From assembly GCF_003352045.1 (NCBI RefSeq), contig NZ_CP025815.1, forward strand, positions 1,240,001 through 1,304,000: a stretch of DNA of 64,000 nucleotides, read 5' to 3'. Positions within the stretch are counted from its first letter, which is position 1. Every line of letters starts with the position of its first letter. Below the pieces are notes generated by a model. That model searched no databases. It saw nothing but the letters and a program-made list of their open reading frames with translations, and had not been told where the DNA came from. Shown here piece by piece: positions 57,301 to 64,000 of the stretch. The translations under genes were made by a program, and so were the position numbers. Source of the stretch: Sulfitobacter sp. JL08. GTDB taxonomy: Bacteria; Pseudomonadota; Alphaproteobacteria; Rhodobacterales; Rhodobacteraceae.

Positions 57301-60300
57301 TGGGAGATCACACCCGCCGGCGAGGCGATCCGCACGCGCCGTGTGGCCAATTATGCCGACGTGCAGAACAACCCCGATACACCACGTGTTCTGCGCCGCT
57401 TTGCCCGGGTGGCCGGGTATCATTCCATCGCCTTTGCCCCGATGATCTGGGAAGGTCAGGGGATCGGCGTTGTCGGGGTTGCCCGTTCGCACAGCCCGTT
57501 CACCGACAGGGAACTGCGTATCATGCAGGGCTTTGCCGATCAGGCGGTGATCGCGATCCAGAATTCAAGACTGTTCAACGAGACGCAAAAGGCGTTGTCG
57601 CGTCAGACTGCCAGCGCGGACGTATTGCGGGTCATCAGTGAATCCCCGAACGATGTGACTCCGGTCTTCGAGAAAATCGTTCAAGCCGGTGTTGATCTGA
57701 TATCCTGCGATATGGCTGTCGCCGCCACCAAGAACGATACCGTTTGGTGGCAGGTCGCCGTTGCGACAACAGAAGGGTTGAAACCGGATTTTTCGCGCAC
57801 CCATCGACCAATTGCACCGGAACAGGATACCCCATCAAAAGTCATGGTGTCCAAGCAGATGTTGCATGTACCGGATTGGACGTCTGCGGATCTCGATCCA
57901 TACGATCAATCCGTTCATTTGAAGAGCGGGGTCATGTCGTCCCTGACTTTCCCGCTGGTGCGAGGGAACGAGTGTCTTGGCTGTCTTGGCTTCACGCGCA
58001 AAAACAAGCGTGCGTTTTCGAAAGAAGAAATCGACATTGCCCAATCCTTTTGTGATCAGGCGGTGATTGCTATCGAAAACGTGCGCCTCTTCAACGAAAC
58101 CGAGACGTCGCTGGCGCGACAAACGGCCAGCGCCAATATTCTGCGCACAATCAGCGCGTCTTCGACCGATACAACACCTGTATTTCAGGAAATCGTTAAA
58201 TCGACGACGCAGCTTATCGATTGTGACATGGCGGTCGCGTTGATCAAGGAGCAGGATACGCTGTCGCAGATTGCAGTGGCAAACCGTGACGGGCTGGTGG
58301 AAAAACCGGCAAAGATATCCGTTCCGATTGATCCTGATCACAACCTGCCATCGCAGGCCATCGTCTCGCGCAAGGTTCTGCACACGCCGGATTGGGACAT
58401 CGCCGATCTCAAACCCATTGATCAAGAGATCAGAGAGCGGGCCGGCATCAAATCGACGATCATGTTGCCGCTGTTGAACGGAGACGATTGCGCCGGAACG
58501 CTGAACATTTTCCGGTTCACGAAAAAGGCATTCACCGAAGAAGAAATCGCCGTTGCCCAGACGTTTTGCGATCAGGCGGTGATTGCGCTCCAGAACACCA
58601 AACTGTTCAAGGAAACGCAAACCGCGCTTGTCCGCCAGACCGCCAGTGCCGATATCCTGCGGGTGATCAGCGGCGCGCAAGAGGATGCCGGCCCGGTCTT
58701 CATGGCGATCGCCGAGGCCAGTCTGGGTTTGCTGGAATGCGATAGCGCGGCCGCGTTGATGCGGGACGGCGATCATTTCATTCCGCAAGCGGGTAAACAG
58801 AGGGACAAGAAATCGCCTCTGAAGCTTGATCCAAAACCGGTCAAGATTGACCCCGCTTTGAATTATCCCTCTCGGGTGATCGAGACCGGAAAGATGATCC
58901 ACATCCAGGATTTCGCCACCAAAGATTTGCCAAAGCACGAAATTGACGCGGTTCGGAAATTTGGCATGAAATCGTCAATCTACCTGCCAATGATGCGGGA
59001 AGGTTTTTGCGTCGGGGTACTGATCTTTACCCGCAGCACCGTCACACGTGCCTTTAGCCCCGAAGAAATCGAACTGGCCAATTCGTTCTGTGATCAGGCC
59101 GTGATCGCCATCGAAAACGCACGCCTGTTCCGCGAGGCGAAAGAGGCCCGCGCCGCCGCCGAAACCGCGAACGAAGCCAAAAGCGCATTTCTTGCCACGA
59201 TGAGCCACGAAATCCGCACCCCGATGAACGCGGTGATCGGGATGAGCGGGCTTTTGATCGACACTGAACTGAACGAGGAGCAGCGCGATTACGCGAGCAC
59301 CATTCGTGACAGCGGTGATGCGCTTCTGGACATCATCAACGAAATTCTTGATTTCTCCAAGATCGAAGCCGGACAGATGGATATCGAACATCAGCCCTTT
59401 GATCTGCGCGAAAGCATCGAATCCGCGATGGACCTGATCAGCGCTCGCGCCGCAGAAAAATGTCTGGATATCGCGTATATCTATGATGATGACGTGCCTG
59501 CTGCCGTCAGCGGCGATCTGACCCGCCTGCGCCAGATATTGCTGAACCTGCTGTCCAACGCCGTCAAGTTCACCGACACCGGCGAAGTGGTGCTGACGGT
59601 GTCACGGGCGTCAGAAACCAGAAAACATGTCGAACTGGCATTCAGCGTCCGCGATACCGGTATCGGGCTGACACCTGCGGGCATGAAGCGCCTGTTCCAG
59701 TCCTTTAGCCAGGCCGACAGTTCGACCACGCGCAAATATGGCGGCACCGGCCTCGGGCTGGCGATATCCAAACGGCTGGCCGATCTGATGGGTGGAACGA
59801 TGTGGGCCACCAGCGATGGCGCGGGAAAGGGCGCGACCTTTCATTTCACCATCAAGGTCGGCAAGGCCACATTGCCGAAGAACCAAACCCGCAATCTGGT
59901 CGGTCAGCAATCGGAACTGATGGGCAAGCGGCTGCTGATCGTCGATGACAATGCCACCAACCGCAAGATATTGGCACTGCAAACGGCGAAATGGGGCACT
60001 GAGACACGCGCCACCGACACGCCAAAAGACGCGCTCAAATGGCTGAATGATGGCGAACGTTTTGATCTGGCGATCCTGGATATGCACATGCCGGATATGG
60101 ACGGGGCCGAACTGGCAGGTGAAATACGCAAGATAAACGCGCAGTTGCCTTTGGTTCTGTTCAGTTCGCTGGGGATGCGCGAAGCGGAAACGAAAGCCGG
60201 ATTGTTCAGCGCCTATCTTGCAAAACCGTTGCGGCAATCGCAATTGTTCGACACGCTTGTCACGCTGTTCGCACCGGAAAAATCAAAATCCCCTGTCAAA

Positions 60301-60732
60301 AAACCGGGTGAAAAACCCAAAGCGGACCCGGATCTGGCGGCGCGGCATCCCTTGCGTATTCTGTTGGCCGAAGACAATCTGGTGAACCAGAAACTGGCGC
60401 TGCGTCTGTTGGAACAGATGGGCTATCGCGCGGATCTTGCCAGCAACGGTGTCGAGGCGCTGCAAAGCGTGGAGCGCCAGACCTATGATGTGGTGCTGAT
60501 GGATGTGCAGATGCCCGAAATGGACGGATTGGAAGCATCCCGCCGCATTACCGCAGCGCGTGATCCGAACGACAGACCCCGTATCATTGCAATGACCGCA
60601 AACGCCATGCAGGGGGACCGCGAAATGTGTCTGGACGCGGGAATGGACGATTACATTGCCAAACCGATCCGCGTTGATCTTTTGATGGATGCGCTGACCA
60701 AAGTCCCCCAACGCGACAGGAAAAAACAATGA
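54334..60732 (+). CDS. Giant hybrid histidine kinase with nine GAF domains and two receivers
   Basis: 2132 residues from the ATG at 54334. Nine GAF modules (starting about 48, 219, 389, 568, 756, 936, 1106, 1278, 1450) are joined by a repeated signalling-helix linker of the type [13 protein letters not shown]. GAFs 1-3 share LC-x-A-x-[FW]-C; GAFs 4, 7, 8, 9 share a Cys-Asp (CD) step at the same place. Kinase: His1625 in [31 protein letters not shown]. Receivers: Asp1916 ([10 protein letters not shown]) and Asp2057 ([10 protein letters not shown]). No membrane helices. The stop overlaps an Hpt gene (ATGA). Confidence 0.93.
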   Translation: MTAKKTQPDTTAEFAQRLQYLEQELNDQKARTAAVTDVLRSIEMSQGDIQPIFGAIAKSATELCKAKFCMLWRYDGTMIHYCASHGFSDAFMKTYLAKFPMEPDESGMAYAAIKAGQVCHLPDAHADTYFDYETAKLHGYQYMISLPIRAGGQIWGVMVLAWPKGEAPSEADIALLETFVSQAAIAIRNEQTFAEKQHALSRQTATSDILRVISKSPTDTQPVLDRIAKTAKDLCRARWCMLFRYDGEMLHLDAQHGFDPAFLQAFKNEFPSPVHDKSMVAQVIATGQPARIDHAMTTDWLDRDMARENKIDQSVAVPIECAGRIWGIITLAWPDMKGQREDETELLETFADQAAIAIENTRQFRETQEALAREKANAEILQVINESTSDLQPVFDLVVQKSAELCGAKFCVLDRYDGELYHFCAQYGFPPKTVKNLKSDYPFVGTQGHLSPRVIKNGDIAQIADAQTDKTYFSPELAERVGFRRLLGVPIRANGRVWGAINLGWPDATPPPAANIELVQSFANQASIAIENARLLRETQDRTAEVTEALERETVTTDILRAISQSPTNVQPVIDTIVSSAAQLIDCDMAIFHLRDGDHYWPASGARRGGALITEKIQEGARKLAARITPDGIPLQRLAPNENFPSRAIVTREVQHIIDWENYDLPPHEVERGKQFGMKSALYIPLLQGGECLGSLVLGTSTRTAFTEQDIALAKSFCDQAIIALRNTQLFIETQEALEYQTATSEVLDVISRSPNELQPVLDTILEVASRLCNPQYAYVAMLNPEDQRYHMQASRNVTDDFFAYLKANPIEPGHGTCTGRTALLGKTVYIRDTENDDSYQWKEAAHRGNFQSTVGVPLIKDGVVVGVISLAHGKADAFRAKQIALLETFAAQAVIAISNARLFDEVQARTAEVTEALEQQQASAEILSVISQSVEDTQPVFEKILECCKTLFGGEELDVLLVDEQGLLQVAAYVGNHREALLETFPAPWEITPAGEAIRTRRVANYADVQNNPDTPRVLRRFARVAGYHSIAFAPMIWEGQGIGVVGVARSHSPFTDRELRIMQGFADQAVIAIQNSRLFNETQKALSRQTASADVLRVISESPNDVTPVFEKIVQAGVDLISCDMAVAATKNDTVWWQVAVATTEGLKPDFSRTHRPIAPEQDTPSKVMVSKQMLHVPDWTSADLDPYDQSVHLKSGVMSSLTFPLVRGNECLGCLGFTRKNKRAFSKEEIDIAQSFCDQAVIAIENVRLFNETETSLARQTASANILRTISASSTDTTPVFQEIVKSTTQLIDCDMAVALIKEQDTLSQIAVANRDGLVEKPAKISVPIDPDHNLPSQAIVSRKVLHTPDWDIADLKPIDQEIRERAGIKSTIMLPLLNGDDCAGTLNIFRFTKKAFTEEEIAVAQTFCDQAVIALQNTKLFKETQTALVRQTASADILRVISGAQEDAGPVFMAIAEASLGLLECDSAAALMRDGDHFIPQAGKQRDKKSPLKLDPKPVKIDPALNYPSRVIETGKMIHIQDFATKDLPKHEIDAVRKFGMKSSIYLPMMREGFCVGVLIFTRSTVTRAFSPEEIELANSFCDQAVIAIENARLFREAKEARAAAETANEAKSAFLATMSHEIRTPMNAVIGMSGLLIDTELNEEQRDYASTIRDSGDALLDIINEILDFSKIEAGQMDIEHQPFDLRESIESAMDLISARAAEKCLDIAYIYDDDVPAAVSGDLTRLRQILLNLLSNAVKFTDTGEVVLTVSRASETRKHVELAFSVRDTGIGLTPAGMKRLFQSFSQADSSTTRKYGGTGLGLAISKRLADLMGGTMWATSDGAGKGATFHFTIKVGKATLPKNQTRNLVGQQSELMGKRLLIVDDNATNRKILALQTAKWGTETRATDTPKDALKWLNDGERFDLAILDMHMPDMDGAELAGEIRKINAQLPLVLFSSLGMREAETKAGLFSAYLAKPLRQSQLFDTLVTLFAPEKSKSPVKKPGEKPKADPDLAARHPLRILLAEDNLVNQKLALRLLEQMGYRADLASNGVEALQSVERQTYDVVLMDVQMPEMDGLEASRRITAARDPNDRPRIIAMTANAMQGDREMCLDAGMDDYIAKPIRVDLLMDALTKVPQRDRKKQ

Positions 60733-61067
60733 CCGACGGCCCGATTGACCCCGCTGTGTTGTCCGAGCTTCAGGAAACGATGGGAGAGGACTTTGCCAGC
60801 GAACTGGTCGCAACCTTTCTTGACGAAGGCCCGACAATGCTGGCTGAGTTGCAGGAGGCAATTGCGCGCGGTGATGCGGACGGATTTCGCCGTGCCGCCC
60901 ATTCTGTCAAATCGAATGCCAACGTGTTTGGCGCCACTGCATTGGCCGAACTGGCGCGCCGGCTGGAGCTTGCCGGTCTGAGTGACAATGCACAATCGGA
61001 CAGGGTGGCCGCCACCGAACTTGAAGCGGAATTCGGTCGCGCCGCTGCCGCACTGAAAGGCGCCTGA
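60729..61067 (+). CDS. Stand-alone Hpt phosphotransfer protein
   Basis: 112 residues, an all-helical Hpt module with phospho-acceptor His58 in [16 protein letters not shown]. Start overlaps the giant kinase stop by 4 nt; the cyclase gene starts 1 nt after its stop. It should shuttle phosphate between a receiver of the kinase and the receiver of the cyclase. Confidence 0.9.
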   Translation: MTDGPIDPAVLSELQETMGEDFASELVATFLDEGPTMLAELQEAIARGDADGFRRAAHSVKSNANVFGATALAELARRLELAGLSDNAQSDRVAATELEAEFGRAAAALKGA

Positions 61068-61068
61068 T

Positions 61069-62109
61069 ATGTCCGCTGTGGCCCGTCTGCTGATCGTGGA
61101 TGACAACAAGGTCAACCGGCTGTTGTTGTCGCGCAGTGTCGAAATGCTGGGCTATGACGCGTCGGTTGCCGAAAACGGGCGCATCGCGATGGAACAGTTG
61201 CGCGCCGCGCCGTTCGATCTGTTGCTGCTGGATATCGAAATGCCCGAAATGGACGGGTTCGAGGTTCTGGAAGCCATCAAACTTGATCCCGACCTGAGAG
61301 ATATTCCGGTCATCGTCACGTCTTCGGTGGAAGGCGTCGAAAATATTGTGCGCTGTATCGAACTGGGGGCCGAAGATTATCTGGCCAAACCGGTGAACAG
61401 GGTTCTGTTGCAGGCCCGGCTGACATCCAGCCTAGAAAAGAAACGCTTGCGCGACGAACAGAAAGTGTTGCTGAAACGGTTCGCGACCCGTGAAGTTGCC
61501 CAGGATTTGCAGGATTCCGGTTTTGCGCTGGGCGGGCGCCGTGTCAATGCTTCGGTCCTGTTTTGCGATATTCGCGGGTTCACGGCCCTGTCCGAAAACC
61601 AGCCGCCCGAAGACACCATCGAATTGCTGAACATCTACTACACCCTGATGTTCGAAGCGGTGGATTGCAACGGTGGCATCGTGACCCTGATGATAGGGGA
61701 CGGTTTGATGGTCTTGTTCGGCGCGCCGCAACCGCTTGATGATCCGGCGCAAAGTGCGGTCAGCGCGGCGCGGGACATGCTGGCGATGATGGCCGAATTC
61801 AATTTGGAACGCGTTGCCGGTGGTAAGGCTGAAATCAGGATCGGGATCGGCATCGCCACGGGCGAGGTTGTCGCCGGATATGCCGGTACGCAAGAGCGCG
61901 CGACCTATACCTGCATTGGCGACAAGGTAAACCTTGCCGCGCGCCTTGAAGCGCACACCAAGGTTGTCGGATGTGACATTCTGATGGATGAAACCACACG
62001 GCGCGCACTGGGCGATCAGGCAGGGTTGCATCCGTTCGGGCAGGTCCTGTTCAAAGGGTTTTCCGACCCGCAGGACGTTCACGCAATCGGGGCCGACAAC
62101 GGCGCATGA
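61069..62109 (+). CDS. Response regulator with class III nucleotide cyclase output
   Basis: 346 residues. Receiver (Asp55 in LLLDIEMPEMDG, Lys in LAKPVN), a helical linker (EKKRLRDEQKVLLKRF), then a class III adenylate/guanylate cyclase domain: metal Asp167 in FCDIRGFTALSE, Asp211 in IGDGLMVLFG, and IGDKVNLAARLE with the transition-state Asn/Arg pair. It looks active. Expected product cAMP (class IIIb-like Thr in YTCIGD), not certain. Third member of the kinase-Hpt-cyclase unit. Confidence 0.92.
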   Translation: MSAVARLLIVDDNKVNRLLLSRSVEMLGYDASVAENGRIAMEQLRAAPFDLLLLDIEMPEMDGFEVLEAIKLDPDLRDIPVIVTSSVEGVENIVRCIELGAEDYLAKPVNRVLLQARLTSSLEKKRLRDEQKVLLKRFATREVAQDLQDSGFALGGRRVNASVLFCDIRGFTALSENQPPEDTIELLNIYYTLMFEAVDCNGGIVTLMIGDGLMVLFGAPQPLDDPAQSAVSAARDMLAMMAEFNLERVAGGKAEIRIGIGIATGEVVAGYAGTQERATYTCIGDKVNLAARLEAHTKVVGCDILMDETTRRALGDQAGLHPFGQVLFKGFSDPQDVHAIGADNGA

Positions 62110-62151
62110 CGCGGCGGGCGGCGTTATGTTTGCTCGGTCGGACGCATGACC

Positions 62152-62164
62152 TGTAAATTTTGCA
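62152..62164. repeat. Direct repeat, copy 1, upstream of tupB
   Basis: TGTAAATTTTGCA, itself a nearly symmetric dyad (one mismatched pair around the central T). An identical copy lies 137 bp downstream at the tupB start. Candidate operator for a tungstate-responsive regulator. The rest of the 187-bp gap holds no gene. Confidence 0.5.
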
Positions 62165-62288
62165 GTGATCTGAAGAACGCCCACGCAATCAGAATGCTGG
62201 ATTTTGCGGTTTCTTGCATGGAAATAGGCACTTGCGGTTTTTGTCAACTTCATATTAGATGAAATGAGTGCATAATTTCCGTGGGGAT

Positions 62289-62301
62289 TGTAAATTTTGC
62301 A
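62289..62301. repeat. Direct repeat, copy 2, overlapping the tupB start
   Basis: Identical 13-mer TGTAAATTTTGCA. It covers the TTG start codon of tupB (62297-62299), so a bound protein here would block initiation, or the sequence matters as mRNA. Confidence 0.5.
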
Positions 62302-63004
62302 AAACATCTGGGAGTCTCTGGGTATCGCTTTCGCGCTGGTTCTGTCCGGTGACGCCGACCTGATCGAAATCGTCGGGCTGTCATTGCGTGTCAGTTTGAC
62401 CGCGACTGCGCTGGCGTGCCTGATCGGGTTGCCGGTTGGTGCCTTGGTGGCTGTCGCGCGGTTTCGCGGGCGCAGTGCGGTTCTGATCCTGATGAATGCC
62501 CTGATGGGATTGCCGCCTGTCGTTGTCGGTTTGCTGGTCTATCTGCACCTGTCACGGTCCGGCCCGCTGGGTTTTCTGGGGCTGCTTTACACGCCCACGG
62601 CGATGATCATCGCGCAGACAATATTGATCGCGCCGATTGTTGCCGCCTTGTCGCGGCAGGTGCTGGAAGACCTTTATGCAGAATACGCAGAGCAGTTCCG
62701 CTCGCTCTGGCTGACGCGCTGGCAGGTCATACAGGCGCTGTTGTGGGATGCGCGCTATTCCCTGCTGACGGTCGGGCTGGCTGGGTTCGGGCGCGCCGTT
62801 GCCGAAGTGGGCGCGGTGATCATCGTGGGCGGCAATATTGATCATCTGACGCGGGTCATGACCACGGCCATCGCGCTTGAAACCTCCAAGGGCGATCTTG
62901 GTCTGGCTCTGGCGCTGGGCATTATCCTTTTGGCCATTGCGCTGGGGGTGAATGCCGCCGTACAGGCGCTGCGCCTGACGGCCGTCCGGCAGGCCTATGT
63001 CTGA
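62297..63004 (+). CDS. tupB: Tungstate-type ABC transporter permease (TupB-like)
   Basis: 235 residues from a TTG start, with GTGGGGA about 10 bases upstream. Five or six membrane helices, the MGLPPVVVGLLVYLHLSRSGPLG segment (about 76-98) typical of TupB/WtpB permeases, and an EAA-like loop near EQFRSLWLTRWQVIQALLW. An 8-bp overlap joins it to the ATPase gene. Confidence 0.87.
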   Translation: MQNIWESLGIAFALVLSGDADLIEIVGLSLRVSLTATALACLIGLPVGALVAVARFRGRSAVLILMNALMGLPPVVVGLLVYLHLSRSGPLGFLGLLYTPTAMIIAQTILIAPIVAALSRQVLEDLYAEYAEQFRSLWLTRWQVIQALLWDARYSLLTVGLAGFGRAVAEVGAVIIVGGNIDHLTRVMTTAIALETSKGDLGLALALGIILLAIALGVNAAVQALRLTAVRQAYV

Positions 63005-63752
63005 CGCGGTATCGATCACGCCGCGGAAAGGCGCCCAAGCACAGGCGGCATCTGCCCTGCTGCCGCTGCGGGTACGTGATCTGACGCTTAGGTTCGGTGA
63101 GGTGGCGATCCTGAAACAGATCAATCTTGATCTGGGGGCAGGGGGCTGCACGATCGTGATGGGCCCCAACGGTGTTGGCAAAAGCCTGTTTTTGAAACTG
63201 TTGCACGGGCTGATCCCTGCCACGTCCGGAACGATTGACTGGAATGGCAACGCCCCGCAGGACGCGACCGCGCGGCAGGCTTTCGTGTTCCAGAAACCGG
63301 TTTTGTTGCGTCGTTCGGTGGCGGCCAACATCGATTTTGTGCTGCAGGCGCGCGGCAAGGACAAAAGCGAATGTACCGCTCTTCTTGAACTTGCCGGGCT
63401 GGCGCACAAGGCCCGACAGCCGGCCCGCTTGCTTTCGGGGGGCGAACAGCAGCGCCTTGCGCTGGCACGCGCGCTTGCCACAGACCCGGAAGTTCTGTTT
63501 CTGGACGAACCGACGGCCAGTCTTGATCCCCGCTCTGTGCTGGCGATCGAACGGATCGTCCGCGATGCCTGCGCCCGCGGTGTGCGGGTGATCTTTATCA
63601 CCCATGATATCGGGCAGGCGCGCCGTCTCGCGGATGACGTGGTGTTTCTGCACCATGGACGCGTGGCCGTTCATGCCGCTGCGTCTGATTTCTTTCCCGA
63701 TCCGCCCGATCAGACGGCACGGGATTATCTGAATGGAAAAATCGTTTTGTGA
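62997..63752 (+). CDS. tupC: Tungstate-type ABC transporter ATP-binding protein (TupC-like)
   Basis: 251 residues. Walker A GPNGVGKS (56-63), signature LLSGGEQQRLALARAL, Walker B VLFLDEPTASLD, switch FITHDIGQ. The N-terminus has about 20 extra residues before the ATPase fold. It lacks the long regulatory domain of ModC/PotA, as TupC does. Confidence 0.88.
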   Translation: MSDAVSITPRKGAQAQAASALLPLRVRDLTLRFGEVAILKQINLDLGAGGCTIVMGPNGVGKSLFLKLLHGLIPATSGTIDWNGNAPQDATARQAFVFQKPVLLRRSVAANIDFVLQARGKDKSECTALLELAGLAHKARQPARLLSGGEQQRLALARALATDPEVLFLDEPTASLDPRSVLAIERIVRDACARGVRVIFITHDIGQARRLADDVVFLHHGRVAVHAAASDFFPDPPDQTARDYLNGKIVL

Positions 63753-63773
63753 TCGCGAATAAGGGAGATTGGC

Positions 63774-64000
63774 ATGATCAACAGCAAAATCGTTTACGCA
63801 ACTGGCATCGCAGTGGTTCTGGCCTCCTCCGCGTTGGCGCAGGATCAATCCATTATCGTGCAGTCGACAACGTCTACTGCGAATTCCGGGCTTTATGATC
63901 ATCTGCTGCCTATCTTTCAGGATGCAACCGGTATTCAGGTGAATGTGGTTGCAGTCGGCACCGGCCAGGCGATCAGGAACGCGCAAAACTGCGATGGTGA
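63774..64000 (+). CDS. tupA: Tungstate-binding protein (TupA-like), cut by window end
   Basis: The ATG follows AGGGAGA. A signal peptide (MINSKIVYATGIAVVLASSALA) precedes a mature start with QSTTSTANSGLYDHLLP and VVAVGTGQAIRN, the oxyanion-binding segments of TupA. Only the first 75 codons are in the window, so the operon order here is tupB-tupC-tupA rather than the more common A-B-C. Confidence 0.85.
   Translation, partial: MINSKIVYATGIAVVLASSALAQDQSIIVQSTTSTANSGLYDHLLPIFQDATGIQVNVVAVGTGQAIRNAQNCDG

Noticed and set aside
57835-58938. Reverse frame of 367 codons inside the giant kinase gene
   Set aside because: Antisense to GAF modules 7-9, whose forward translation is clearly repetitive and coding.
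54476-59140. Tandem DNA repeat or mobile insertion within the giant kinase gene
   Set aside because: The periodicity is at protein level (GAF modules); nucleotide identity between modules is too low for a recent repeat or element.

Overview
The window looks like chromosomal DNA of a marine-type alphaproteobacterium, most likely Rhodobacteraceae (roseobacter group). This rests on the gene families present: compact ABC operons for polyamines, betaine/choline and tungstate, a dimethylglycine-dehydrogenase-like oxidoreductase, a DabAB inorganic-carbon pump, a phasin-like protein and Crp/Fnr regulators. The base composition is moderately GC-rich and ATGA start/stop overlaps are frequent. No rRNA, tRNA, CRISPR, insertion sequence or phage gene was seen.

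1-9.7 kb: the tail of a probable transporter permease runs into three unrelated hydrolases in a row (P1/DmpA-like, C45 NTN-hydrolase-like, M42 metallo-aminopeptidase). A convergent membrane protein/spermidine-synthase fusion, a PfkB sugar kinase, a GcvT-type FAD oxidoreductase and a LysR regulator follow. 9.7-15.2 kb: a five-gene operon with the same order as E. coli ydcSTUV-patD (putrescine-type ABC importer plus gamma-aminobutyraldehyde dehydrogenase). 15.3-20.8 kb: a LysR gene diverges from a betaine/choline-type ABC operon that ends in an alpha/beta hydrolase; its permease has an unusual N-terminal extension. 21-24.4 kb: two different phosphate transporters, PiT and Na/Pi type.

24.5-43.3 kb is a stress and low-oxygen-looking block: a Lon-like protease, Usp-like protein, DnaJ/CbpA and CbpM; a 1483-residue CheB-CheR-PAS-histidine kinase-receiver protein; a DUF2267 protein; two Crp/Fnr regulators; an orphan OmpR-type regulator; an M50 protease with CBS domains; UspA; a phasin; a CBS protein; and several small unknown genes. 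Six dyad sites of FNR/FixK type (TTGA-N6-TCAA or TTAA-N6-TYAA) lie upstream of these units. Most sit about 40-42 bp from a plausible start point, so I infer one regulon.

43.5-64 kb: a three-domain fusion (APH-type kinase, M23 peptidase, class III aminotransferase); dabBA with a divergent LysR; an AraC regulator, an NmrA-like protein and a DUF1772 protein; a 2132-residue hybrid kinase with nine GAF domains followed, with almost no spacing, by a stand-alone Hpt protein and a receiver-nucleotide cyclase, which reads as a complete phosphorelay ending in a cyclic nucleotide; and the start of a tungstate tupBCA operon cut by the window end.

Coordinates include stop codons. Where I moved a start inward from the longest open frame, the reason is given. 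All functions are inferred from motifs read by eye; no database search was run.
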